From NCBI GenBank assembly GCA_964242035.1, contig CAXTCL010000086.1, positions 1-14,988 of the forward strand: DNA of 14,988 bases. Direction: 5' to 3'. The notes under the pieces are model-generated. The model was given only the letters and a program-made list of their open reading frames with translations. It was not told the origin of the DNA and did no database searches. The position numbers and the translations under genes are program-made. Origin of the DNA: BOG-908 sp964242035 (lineage in GTDB: Bacteria > Pseudomonadota > Alphaproteobacteria > Acetobacterales > Acetobacteraceae). Shown piece by piece: positions 1-6,641 of this stretch; within the stretch, counting starts at the first letter, position 1; each line of letters begins with the position of its first letter.

Positions 1-191
1 ATGGTGGGGCCGTCCGCCATCGGGTCGGTGAACGGCATGCCGATCTCGATCAGGTCGGCACCCGCCCCGGGCATGCCCTGCAGGATGGCCATGCTGGTGG
101 CGGGGTCCGGGTCGTACGCTTCCAGGAACGGGATCAGCGCGCCGCGGCCCTCGCGCTTGAGCGCCGCGAACTTGGCCTCGATCCGGCTCAT
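1..191 (-). CDS. trpA: Tryptophan synthase alpha subunit, N-terminal part (runs off window)
   Basis: This is the first 63 codons of TrpA, which cleaves indole-3-glycerol phosphate to indole and glyceraldehyde-3-phosphate and passes indole to TrpB. The N-terminus reads MSRIEAKFAALKREGRGALI, followed by the family block LIEIGMPFTDPMADGPT. The two catalytic acids of the family are visible as E49 (in LIEIG) and D60 (in MADGPT), matching the usual numbering. The ATG is at 189-191. No good Shine-Dalgarno precedes it, but the alignment with known TrpA starts is good. It lies 100 bp downstream of trpB on the same strand, the usual trpBA order. The remaining 3' part lies beyond position 1. Confidence 0.96.
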   Translation of the reverse strand, partial: MSRIEAKFAALKREGRGALIPFLEAYDPDPATSMAILQGMPGAGADLIEIGMPFTDPMADGPT

Positions 192-216
192 GCGTCGGGA
201 GCTACAGAGTAGGAGA

Positions 217-270
217 AACCACCAAGGACACCAAGAAGAGGTCGCTTAGTTCTTGGTGTCCTTGGTGGTT
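217..270. repeat. Perfect 21-bp inverted repeat between trpB and trpA
   Basis: The left arm (217-237) begins aaccaccaaggacacc. The right arm (250-270) is its exact reverse complement, and the spacer is 12 nt (238-249). In the trpB-trpA transcript this would fold into a 21-bp hairpin about 21 nt after the trpB stop and 25 nt before the trpA start. No T-run follows it on either strand, so it does not look like a classical intrinsic terminator. It is unrelated to the A/T-rich repeat family found elsewhere in the window. It could be a dispersed palindromic element, an mRNA processing or stability element, or a partial attenuator. Confidence 0.85.
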
Positions 271-291
271 CAATCTCTTTGGCCGCGCCGT

Positions 292-1515
292 TCAAAGCTT
301 GGCTCCCAAATGCTCGGCCACGGTGAAGATATCCTTGTCGCCACGCCCGGACAGATTTAGCAAAACAATCTGATCCGCCTCCATACCAGGTGCGATCTTC
401 TCGATATGCGCCAGCGCATGCGCGCACTCCAGCGCCGGGATGATCCCCTCCGTGCGGCTGCACAGCTGGAACGAAGCCAACGCCTCGTCATCGGTGATGC
501 CCACATACTCCGCGCGCCCGATATCGTGCAGCCAGGCATGCTCCGGCCCGATCCCCGGGTAATCCAGCCCGGCGCTGATGCTGTGCGCCTCGGTGATCTG
601 CCCGTCATCGTCCTGCAGCAGATACGTGCGATTGCCGTGCAGCACGCCGGGCCGCCCGCGCTCGATGCTGGCCGCCTGCGCGCCGCTGTCCAGGCCGCGG
701 CCCGCCGCTTCCACGCCGATCAGCCTTACCGACGGCTCGTCGAGGAACGGGTGGAAAATCCCCATCGCGTTGCTGCCGCCGCCGACGCTGGCCACCACCA
801 CGTCCGGCAGCCGGCCCTCGGCTGCCATCATCTGCGCCCGCGCCTCAGTGCCGATCACGCTCTGGAAGTCTCGCACCATTGCCGGATACGGATGCGGCCC
901 GGCCACCGTGCCCAGCAGGAAATACGTGTCCGTCACGTTGGCCACCCAGTCACGCATCGCCTCGTTCATCGCATCCTTCAGCGTGCCGGCGCCGGTGGTC
1001 ACCGGCACCACCTCGGCGCCCAGCAGCTTCATGCGGAACACGTTCGGCTTTTGCCGCTCCACATCCACCGCACCCATGTAGATCACGCACGGCATGCCCA
1101 TCAGCGCGCACACCGTGGCCGTGGCCACGCCATGCTGCCCCGCGCCGGTCTCCGCGATGATGCGCGTCTTACCCATGCGACGCGCCAGCAGGATCTGCCC
1201 CATGCAGGAGTTCACCTTGTGGGCGCCGGTGTGGTTCAGCTCCTCGCGCTTGAAATATATCTTCGCCCCGCCCCATAGCTTCGTCAGCCGCTCGGCGAAC
1301 CACAGCGGGCTCGGGCGGCCCACGTAGTCCTTCAGGTAGTAGTCCAGCTCCTTCTGGAAGCTCGGGTCGCGCTTGGTCGCTTCGTAGGCGGTGTCCAGCT
1401 CGAGGACGAGCGGCATCAGCGTCTCGGCCACGAACCTGCCGCCATAGGCGCCGAAGCGGCCCTGGCCGTCCGGGCCGGAGCGCAAGGTGTTGGGCAGCGC
1501 GGGTGCGTGGTTCAA
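292..1515 (-). CDS. trpB: Tryptophan synthase beta subunit
   Basis: This 407-residue PLP enzyme condenses indole with L-serine to give tryptophan. The N-terminus reads MNHAPALPNTLRSGPDGQGR, followed by FGAYGGRFVAETLMP. The PLP lysine is K100 in NHTGAHKVN. The catalytic glutamate is E122 in AETGAGQHG, and the phosphate-binding loop is VGGGSNAMG. The C-terminal NLSGRGDKD block is present. The start chosen is TTG at 1513-1515, because GAGGAG lies 7 nt upstream and homologues begin near this point. No ATG or GTG lies between it and the repeat further upstream. An open frame continues upstream to 1716, but it runs through an interspersed repeat and is rejected. The gene is divergent from corA and lies upstream of trpA. 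Confidence 0.97.
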   Translation of the reverse strand: MNHAPALPNTLRSGPDGQGRFGAYGGRFVAETLMPLVLELDTAYEATKRDPSFQKELDYYLKDYVGRPSPLWFAERLTKLWGGAKIYFKREELNHTGAHKVNSCMGQILLARRMGKTRIIAETGAGQHGVATATVCALMGMPCVIYMGAVDVERQKPNVFRMKLLGAEVVPVTTGAGTLKDAMNEAMRDWVANVTDTYFLLGTVAGPHPYPAMVRDFQSVIGTEARAQMMAAEGRLPDVVVASVGGGSNAMGIFHPFLDEPSVRLIGVEAAGRGLDSGAQAASIERGRPGVLHGNRTYLLQDDDGQITEAHSISAGLDYPGIGPEHAWLHDIGRAEYVGITDDEALASFQLCSRTEGIIPALECAHALAHIEKIAPGMEADQIVLLNLSGRGDKDIFTVAEHLGAKL

Positions 1516-1522
1516 AAGGCGG

Positions 1523-1528
1523 CTCCTC
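1523..1528 (-). promoter_or_regulatory. Ribosome binding site fixing the TTG start of trpB
   Basis: GAGGAG on the minus strand ends 7 nt before the TTG at 1513-1515. It is the only strong Shine-Dalgarno in frame with TrpB here. It excludes an N-terminal extension that would read through the repeat at 1575-1632. Confidence 0.75.
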
Positions 1529-1574
1529 GGGCGGGCAAGCGGGGGTGATAGCCTGGACTGAGTTGGGTTGTAAG

Positions 1575-1632
1575 GAAGAAAGCAAGCAGTCCTTTTTTGA
1601 AAAAAGGACCAAAAAACTTTTGCTCCTGGCGC
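1575..1632 (+). repeat. Interspersed A/T-rich repeat, solo arm (subtype B), in the trpB/corA divergent gap
   Basis: This is one arm of the window-wide repeat family. The lead-in is aagcaagcagtcc. A perfect palindrome follows at 1589-1609 (GTCC, six T, G, six A, GGAC), then caaaaaacttttg and the start of a G+C-rich core, gctcctggcgc, identical to that at 10919. No facing second arm is present before corA. It lies in the 192-bp gap between two divergent starts, where a simple terminator would not be expected. The rest of the gap (1633-1707) is G+C-rich and shows no promoter I can support. Confidence 0.9.
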
Positions 1633-1707
1633 GGCGGAGGCGGGCGCGCCGGAATAACGGGCGGGCGCCTGTTGCCTTGCGCACGTGCAAACCACACAAC
1701 GCACCCC

Positions 1708-2646
1708 ATGCTGCACGCCATTTCAGGCCGCGCGGGCGGGCCACCCACCTGGCTGGACCTCGACCGCGCCACCGAAGCCGAAATAGAGGACGCCGCGCGC
1801 CGGACCGGCCTGCGCGTGCCCAGCCTGGCAGAAGTGGCCGAGATCGAGTCGTCCAGTCGCCTAGCCGTGGACTCCGGCACGCTCACCCTTACCATGTCCA
1901 TGCTCAGCCGGAGTGCGGCCGGCATACGCGCGGTGGCACCAATCGGCTTCGTGGTGACACCAGACCGCCTGCTGACGGTCCGCTTCGCCGAATCCGTCCT
2001 GGTGGACAATTTCGCCCGCACCTGGCGCGCCCCGGACGGCCCGGCCTCAGGCATGCACCCCTTCCTGGGCCTGCTCGAGGCCATGGTGGACCGCCTGGCC
2101 GACGTGCTGGAACAGCTCTCCGGCGAGATGGACGCCCTCTCGGCCGCGCTGTTCCGCGACGGACCCGCCGGCCGCCTGTCCGGCCGCCGCCGCACCTCCT
2201 TCCTGCAGGAGACGCTGATAGAAATCGGCGAACGCGGTGCCCGAATCTCCCAATTGCGCGACAGCCTGCTCGGCATCGGCCGGATCGTCCGCTACGTGCC
2301 GCAAGCCGTCACCTGGCCCACCGAAGCCGACGTACACCGACTCGCCACGCTGGACCGCGACGTGGCCTCGCTCAACGACTACGACGTCCAGCTCAACGAC
2401 CGCGTCCAGTTCCTGCTGGATGCGACACTGGGCTTCATCAGCATCGACCAGAACGACACGATAAAGGTGCTGACCGTCGTCAGCATCGTGGGCATCCCGC
2501 CCACCTTCATCGCCAGCCTGTACGGCATGAACTTCCACGACATGCCGGAGCTGGGGTGGCGTTATGGATACCCGTATGCCCTCTGTCTGATCGCGCTCAG
2601 CATCGTGGTGCCGCTCGCGCTGTTCTGGCGCAAGGGGTGGCTGTAA
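1708..2646 (+). CDS. corA: CorA-type magnesium/divalent cation transporter
   Basis: This is an inner-membrane cation channel of 312 residues, the normal CorA length. It has a long N-terminal cytoplasmic domain (about 1-250), then two C-terminal membrane segments (about 253-272 and 288-307). The signature YGMNF (G273-M274-N275) sits between them, followed by MPEL. The C-terminus (FWRKGWL) is typical of CorA rather than ZntB. The helical stretch VDRLADVLEQLSGEMDAL (about 127-144) fits the long stalk helices. The ATG at 1708 has no clear Shine-Dalgarno. It was chosen because the ILHAIS-like beginning leads directly into TWLDLDRAT, while in-frame sequence upstream runs into the repeat. A two-armed repeat follows 4 bp after the stop. 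Confidence 0.93.
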   Translation: MLHAISGRAGGPPTWLDLDRATEAEIEDAARRTGLRVPSLAEVAEIESSSRLAVDSGTLTLTMSMLSRSAAGIRAVAPIGFVVTPDRLLTVRFAESVLVDNFARTWRAPDGPASGMHPFLGLLEAMVDRLADVLEQLSGEMDALSAALFRDGPAGRLSGRRRTSFLQETLIEIGERGARISQLRDSLLGIGRIVRYVPQAVTWPTEADVHRLATLDRDVASLNDYDVQLNDRVQFLLDATLGFISIDQNDTIKVLTVVSIVGIPPTFIASLYGMNFHDMPELGWRYGYPYALCLIALSIVVPLALFWRKGWL

Positions 2647-2650
2647 GGAG

Positions 2651-2809
2651 AGGCAAGGAAGGCCTTCTTTTTTGAAAAAAAGAAGCAAAAAACTTTTGTT
2701 TTCCGCATCTGCAACAGCCGGCTTTTTCCGGAAAAACCGAGGCGGTTGAGCAGCGGGGCAGCGAAAGTTTTTTGCTTCTTTTTTTCAAAAAAGAAGGCCT
2801 TGCTTTCTT
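2651..2809. repeat. Two-armed interspersed repeat (A...A, core type I)
   Basis: The left arm (2651-2698) and right arm (2763-2809) are inverted copies of each other. Each contains the CTTC-T6-G-A7-GAAG palindrome (left copy 2664-2685). The 64-nt core between them is G+C-rich and contains ccgcatctgcaacagccgg and gaggcggt, shared with the cores at 6474-6541 and 13089-13156 and, inverted, at 7159-7224. It lies between corA and the GH128 gene and could end corA transcription. Its size and conserved core are more than a terminator needs. Confidence 0.92.
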
Positions 2810-2856
2810 TGAAGTGATTGTTTTCAACCTGCATCGACATCACAGGAGAAATCCCG

Positions 2857-3681
2857 ATGCGCCTGAAAGCCATCCTGGCCGCAGCACTTCTGTTTGCCCT
2901 CCCGGCACACGCGAAGTCGCCAAAGCGCGGTGTCGCCTATGACCTGGCGTCCGCCGCAGATATGAACGCGCTCTCGCCTGGCGTAAGCTGGTGGTATAAC
3001 TGGGGCTCGACGCCAAATCCCGCGCTGCCCGGCACGGCGCAGACCACCTACGGCATGGATTACCTGCCGATGCTGTGGAACTTCGATTTCAGTTCTGCGC
3101 AGGTCATCGCCTATCTGAAAACAAACCCGCAGATCCACTACCTGCTGGTGCTCAACGAGCCGAATGTCGGCGGCCAATCCTGGGTGACGCCCCAGCAGGC
3201 GGCGGCGGCGTGGCCGCAATACGAGGCCGTGGCACTTGCCACCGGCGTCAAGATCGTCGGGCCGCAGATCACCTGGGGTAGCATGCCGGACTACCAGGAC
3301 CCGGTGGCCTGGCTGGACGCGTTCCTCGCCGCCTACGAACAGGCGCACGGCCATGCGCCGCAGGTCGATTACCTGGGGTTCCACTGGTACGATTACGGCC
3401 TGGCAGCCCAGCTCGATCGCCTGAAGAAATACAACAAGCCATTATGGATCACGGAGTTTGCGAATTGGCATAGCGGCGATCCTGCCGCGATTCTGACGTT
3501 GCAGGAGCAGAAGCGGCAGATGCGGGCGATGGTGACGATACTGGAGCACAGGTCCGATGTGTTCCGCTACGCGTGGTTCACCGGGCGCGTGTCGCCGGAC
3601 CCGCATTACGCGAGCCTGCTGGCGCCAGCGCCTGGTCAACTCACCGGGCTTGGAAAATTGTATCTGACGCTACCGTATTGA
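2857..3681 (+). CDS. Secreted glycoside hydrolase, GH128-like (beta-1,3-glucanase type)
   Basis: This is a 274-residue exported protein with signal peptide MRLKAILAAALLFALPAHA, with likely cleavage before K20. The mature part starts with KRGVAYDL and shows the (beta/alpha)8 pattern of the Glyco_hydro_128 family. The putative acid/base is E101 in LVLNEPN and the putative nucleophile is E200 in LWITEFAN. GFHWYDY (174-180) is the usual aromatic strand before it. Family members cut beta-1,3-glucans, but the substrate here is inferred only. The ATG at 2857 has AGGAGA 7 nt upstream, so the longer frame from 2818 is not used. The stop overlaps the end of the convergent glycosyltransferase gene by 12 bp. 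Confidence 0.85.
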   Translation: MRLKAILAAALLFALPAHAKSPKRGVAYDLASAADMNALSPGVSWWYNWGSTPNPALPGTAQTTYGMDYLPMLWNFDFSSAQVIAYLKTNPQIHYLLVLNEPNVGGQSWVTPQQAAAAWPQYEAVALATGVKIVGPQITWGSMPDYQDPVAWLDAFLAAYEQAHGHAPQVDYLGFHWYDYGLAAQLDRLKKYNKPLWITEFANWHSGDPAAILTLQEQKRQMRAMVTILEHRSDVFRYAWFTGRVSPDPHYASLLAPAPGQLTGLGKLYLTLPY

Positions 3682-4866
3682 CGGCGCGAGACCACCCGAC
3701 TGGCCTTGGCGATTATCATCCTCCCGCTCGCTGCTGATCGGCACGGTCCGCACCAAAGGCGGCGACAGCACACTCGCTTCCAGCCGCCTGCTAGAACCGA
3801 TCGTCTCGTGCAGCCGGGCGATCACGCAGGCGGCGTGTCCGCCGGAGGGCAATGCCGCACGTTCGCCAGGCGAGAGTGCGTAGGCCAGCAGCCGCCAGTC
3901 CACGTCCTCAGCGAAGCCGTCCTCCGCCAGCCAGTCCAGGAGCTTGCGTGCGCCGCCGGCGCTCAGAAGGTAGCCGTCCGCGCCGGGGGCGTTGCGCTCC
4001 GGCGGAAACCGGGCCAGCGCGTCGGCCACGGTCAGCACCCGGAACGCGGCTTCGGGCGCGCGCGGCGCCATGCGGTCGTTGACGAAACACAAATCGAACC
4101 CTTCGGGCAGCGTAAACACGCCCCAGCGTTCCGGCAGGTCTAGCAGCGGCATCGCGTCGTCCTCCACCACCAGGCAGTGCGACAGGCCGCGCGCCAGCAT
4201 CGCCTCCCAGGCGGCGGCATGGGCCAGGAAGCAGCCGAGAGTGCCCCGCCGGGCAGGGGCGCCACCCAGGCGTAGAATCGCCGGGCCGGACAGCCGCGCG
4301 CCCTCCAGGCCGGGCACGCGGAATTGCGGCATGCGGCAGCCGGCGAAATGCGCCGCGGTTTCGGCCATGCGCGCGGGGTTGCGGTCCAGGTTGAGTATGG
4401 CGATCGAGGGTGCCGGACCGCTGGCTGGCGCGTGGGCAAGCGTTCCCGCCAGCGCGGCGTAGCCAAGCGCCGACCGCCGCCGCGACGCCGAGTCTGGGTC
4501 CGGGGCGTGCACGAAGGCGGCGGCCGCGGCCGGGTAATCGCGTGCCTGCAGCAGCAGGTTGCCGAGTAGCCTGGCCCGTGGACCGTCCCCGGGCGCCGCG
4601 GCAGCCAGCGCGGCGGCGCGGCGTGTCATGTCTGCCAGCTCGGCCTGCGGGTAGGCGTGCAGCGAGGCCATGTGCACTAGCCAGACATCGTCCGGAAAGG
4701 CGGCACGGGCGGCGCGGAAGACCGGGTCCCCCTCGGCATGAAGGTGCAGCGCCGCCAGGCCTGCCTTGAGCTGCAGCGCCGCCCGCCAGTCTCCTTTATC
4801 GGCCGCCAGGCGTGCGCGGCAGGCCGCCAGCGATGCTTCCCCTTCGTTCATGCCAGCCGCGCGCAC
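3670..4866 (-). CDS. GT25-type glycosyltransferase with helical N-terminal domain
   Basis: A 398-residue protein with no signal peptide or clear membrane segment. The N-terminal 145 residues are alanine-rich and helical, resembling degenerate TPR-like repeats. The C-terminal domain (about 153-355) matches glycosyltransferase family 25 (LPS and cell-surface sugar transferases). It shows SIAILNLDRNPARM, GTLGCFLAHAAAWEAM, the acidic motif VVEDDAMP (E235-D236-D237) and a late GADGYLLSAGGARKLL block. The sugar and acceptor are unknown. The start chosen is GTG at 4864-4866, since AAGGAGG ends 4 nt upstream. The ATG at 4849-4851, five codons later, is the alternative, but its spacing (19 nt) is too long. 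The gene is divergent from the YcaO gene and overlaps the GH128 gene tail to tail. Confidence 0.82.
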   Translation of the reverse strand: MRAAGMNEGEASLAACRARLAADKGDWRAALQLKAGLAALHLHAEGDPVFRAARAAFPDDVWLVHMASLHAYPQAELADMTRRAAALAAAAPGDGPRARLLGNLLLQARDYPAAAAAFVHAPDPDSASRRRSALGYAALAGTLAHAPASGPAPSIAILNLDRNPARMAETAAHFAGCRMPQFRVPGLEGARLSGPAILRLGGAPARRGTLGCFLAHAAAWEAMLARGLSHCLVVEDDAMPLLDLPERWGVFTLPEGFDLCFVNDRMAPRAPEAAFRVLTVADALARFPPERNAPGADGYLLSAGGARKLLDWLAEDGFAEDVDWRLLAYALSPGERAALPSGGHAACVIARLHETIGSSRRLEASVLSPPLVRTVPISSEREDDNRQGQSGGLAPSIR

Positions 4867-4870
4867 ACTG

Positions 4871-4877
4871 CCTCCTT
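4871..4877 (-). promoter_or_regulatory. Strong Shine-Dalgarno for the GT25-type gene
   Basis: AAGGAGG on the minus strand lies 4 nt before a GTG at 4866 and 19 nt before the ATG at 4851. It favours the GTG start, although 4 nt is short. It is the strongest Shine-Dalgarno in this divergent gap (4867-5003). The gap shows no obvious promoter pair, and I saw no plausible small precursor-peptide gene in it. Confidence 0.55.
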
Positions 4878-5003
4878 TTCCGCGATTGGGGCGGCCCTGC
4901 TTTGCAACGCCGCCGCACCCCCCATTTTCGTGCCAGCACACAACGCGCCCAAATGGAGACAAGTCGCCCGCATGGTTGCACCCATCGCAGACCGCATCCC
5001 CGC

Positions 5004-6470
5004 ATGACCGCCGCCCTGGAAGAAGTCGCCCGCGTTTTCCGCCGCAGTTTGCCGGACGGCGGCGAACTGTCGCTCTCCCGCATCGACGGGCTGGACAGGC
5101 TTGGGATACCCGTGGTGCAGGCGGCCTGGCTGGCGCCCGACGGCATGGCCGTCACCGGCTACGGCTACGGGCTGACGGAGATCGAGGCACAGGTCGGCGC
5201 TCTGGGAGAGCTGTGCGAGGAGGTGCATGTCGGCGCCTGGCTCGCCGGCGCACCACGAATCCAGGCGAGCTACGCCGCGCTGGGACCCGGCGAGGCGGTC
5301 GATCCGCTGACCCTCTGCCTGCAAGCAGGCTCGCACTACACGCCGGATATGAGCCTGTCCTGGGTCGCAGGGCACCGCTGGCCCGATGGCGCGCGCGTGC
5401 TGGTGCCGGCCGAGTGGGTGGCGGCGCACGCCTACCAGATGGCGGAACCCGCCCGGCTGATTACACCGATCACCAACGGCCTGGGCGCCGGCGTGGACCT
5501 GGCGCACGCCATCGCGCACGGCGTGATGGAGCTGCTGCAGCGCGACGGCAACGTGACCTCCTATCGCGCCTTGGACGAGGGCGTGGTGATCGACCTGCCG
5601 CCTGGCGCGCTGCCCGAGGTGGACGGGCTCCTGGCCCGCCTGCGTGCCGCCGGGCTGCGGCCACTCGTCAAGCTGGCGGGCACGGAACTCGGCCTGGCCA
5701 ACATCTACGTGGTGGGCGACGACACGTGCGAGGCCGACTTCTCGTTGCAGGTCAGCGCCTGCGGCGAAGCCTCGCACCCCGATGCGTCGCGCGCCGTGCG
5801 CAAGGCGCTGCTGGAGTTCGTGGGCTCGCGCGCCCGCAAGGCGGCCACCCACGGCCCGGTCGCGCGTGCCCGCACGGTGCTGCCCGCCGGCTACGTGGCC
5901 CGGCGGGTCGCCAGCGACCTGGGCGCGGAAGAGGTCCGCGCGCTGGATGCCATGGCCGGATGGCTGGTGATGCCACAGGGCGAGCTGAGCACGCTGCTGG
6001 CGCAGACGGCCTTTCGCCAGGCGCGCCGTGTTGCTCTCGCGGATCTGCCGAGCGTGCCGTCAGAGTTCGTGGCCGGCTCGCAGGCGCGGCTGGCGTTCCT
6101 CGCCGGGCGTCTAAGCGAGGCGGGGCTGGGGATCGTGGTGGTGGATTGCTCCCCGGCGGACAGCCCGGTGCGGGTGGTGCGCGCGATCGTGCCCGGCCTG
6201 GAGAGCGAGACGATGAGCTACCACCGCATAGGATGGCGCGGCGTCGCCCGGCTGCGCGCGCGGGGAGACGCGCTGGTGCTGGAGGCGCCGCGTGCGGGCG
6301 CGCTGCGCGTCCAGCTGCGGCCGGAGGACGAAGCGATCTGCGGCGGCCCGGCCTGGCTGGACACCGACCGTATCGCCAGCCTGACGGCGCAACTCTATCC
6401 GTTGTATCGTGAGTGTGGCCCCTTCGCGGCGCAGCGCCGCCTGCGGGAGAGCGCTTGCGCGTTGCAGTGA
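5004..6470 (+). CDS. Stand-alone YcaO-domain protein (ATP-dependent amide-activating enzyme family)
   Basis: This 488-residue protein carries a full YcaO fold. YcaO enzymes use ATP to activate backbone amides, forming azolines, thioamides or amidines in peptides or proteins. The start of the domain reads ISGLDRLGIPV-like (RIDGLDRLGIPVVQAAW, 26-42). ATP/Mg blocks are visible: GYGLTEIEAQVGALGELCEE (E69, E72, E73), TNGLGAGVDLAHAIAHGVME (N158, E176) with LLQRDG, and CGEASHPDASRAVRKALLE (E255, E271) followed by SRARK. VRVVRAIVPGLE (389-400) is also typical. The C-terminus lacks the PxPxP tail of azoline-forming cyclodehydratases. No TfuA, E1-like partner or precursor peptide is seen nearby. The ATG at 5004 has only a weak Shine-Dalgarno, and ATG 4953 is an alternative. 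Substrate unknown. Confidence 0.88.
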   Translation: MTAALEEVARVFRRSLPDGGELSLSRIDGLDRLGIPVVQAAWLAPDGMAVTGYGYGLTEIEAQVGALGELCEEVHVGAWLAGAPRIQASYAALGPGEAVDPLTLCLQAGSHYTPDMSLSWVAGHRWPDGARVLVPAEWVAAHAYQMAEPARLITPITNGLGAGVDLAHAIAHGVMELLQRDGNVTSYRALDEGVVIDLPPGALPEVDGLLARLRAAGLRPLVKLAGTELGLANIYVVGDDTCEADFSLQVSACGEASHPDASRAVRKALLEFVGSRARKAATHGPVARARTVLPAGYVARRVASDLGAEEVRALDAMAGWLVMPQGELSTLLAQTAFRQARRVALADLPSVPSEFVAGSQARLAFLAGRLSEAGLGIVVVDCSPADSPVRVVRAIVPGLESETMSYHRIGWRGVARLRARGDALVLEAPRAGALRVQLRPEDEAICGGPAWLDTDRIASLTAQLYPLYRECGPFAAQRRLRESACALQ

Positions 6471-6590
6471 AACCTTCGCTCCCCGCATCTGGACCAGCCG
6501 GGTGCTCCAGGAAACACTGAGGCGCGTCAGCGTCGGGGAGACAAAAGTTTTTTGCTTTTTTTTCTCAAAAAAGAAGGCCTTCCTTGCTTC
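6471..6590. repeat. Truncated interspersed repeat (core type I plus right arm A)
   Basis: The right arm (6542-6590, inverted subtype A) is preceded by a type I core, 6474-6541. The core carries ccccgcatctggaccagccg and gaggcgcgtcagcg, bordered by the 7-bp pair ctccccg (6479-6485) and cggggag (6534-6540). The left arm is missing apart from aaaccttcgctcc, which directly abuts or overlaps the YcaO stop TGA (6468-6470). The palindrome in this right arm is imperfect. The element fills most of the gap between the YcaO and VOC genes. Confidence 0.85.
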
Positions 6591-6641
6591 TGCACAATCA
6601 ACCAAGCCCAATCGCCTGGGCAACGCAGGAGCTACACCGCG

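Noticed and set aside
406..1278. Long plus-strand open frame (290 codons) opposite trpB
   Set aside because: It is antisense to a complete, recognisable TrpB and has a His/Arg-rich composition typical of a G+C shadow frame.
1597..1707. N-terminal extension of CorA beginning MKKGPKNF
   Set aside because: Its start lies inside the repeat palindrome, and the extra residues are not CorA-like.
1516..1716. N-terminal extension of TrpB to an ATG at 1716
   Set aside because: The extension is translated from the interspersed repeat (KVFWSFFQK). A GAGGAG-supported TTG start gives the normal TrpB N-terminus.
2651..2809. Insertion sequence with terminal inverted repeats
   Set aside because: The core is only about 64 nt and no transposase is present. 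A clear target-site duplication could not be identified, so it is reported as a repeat only.
2562..2873. Minus-strand open frame of 103 codons across the repeat at 2651-2809
   Set aside because: Most of it is a translation of the two repeat arms (KAFFFEKKKQKTF and KVFCFFFSKKKAF), which recurs wherever the repeat occurs.
4766..6412. Plus-strand 548-codon frame overlapping the YcaO gene
   Set aside because: Arg/Gly/Pro-rich out-of-frame translation of the YcaO coding sequence.
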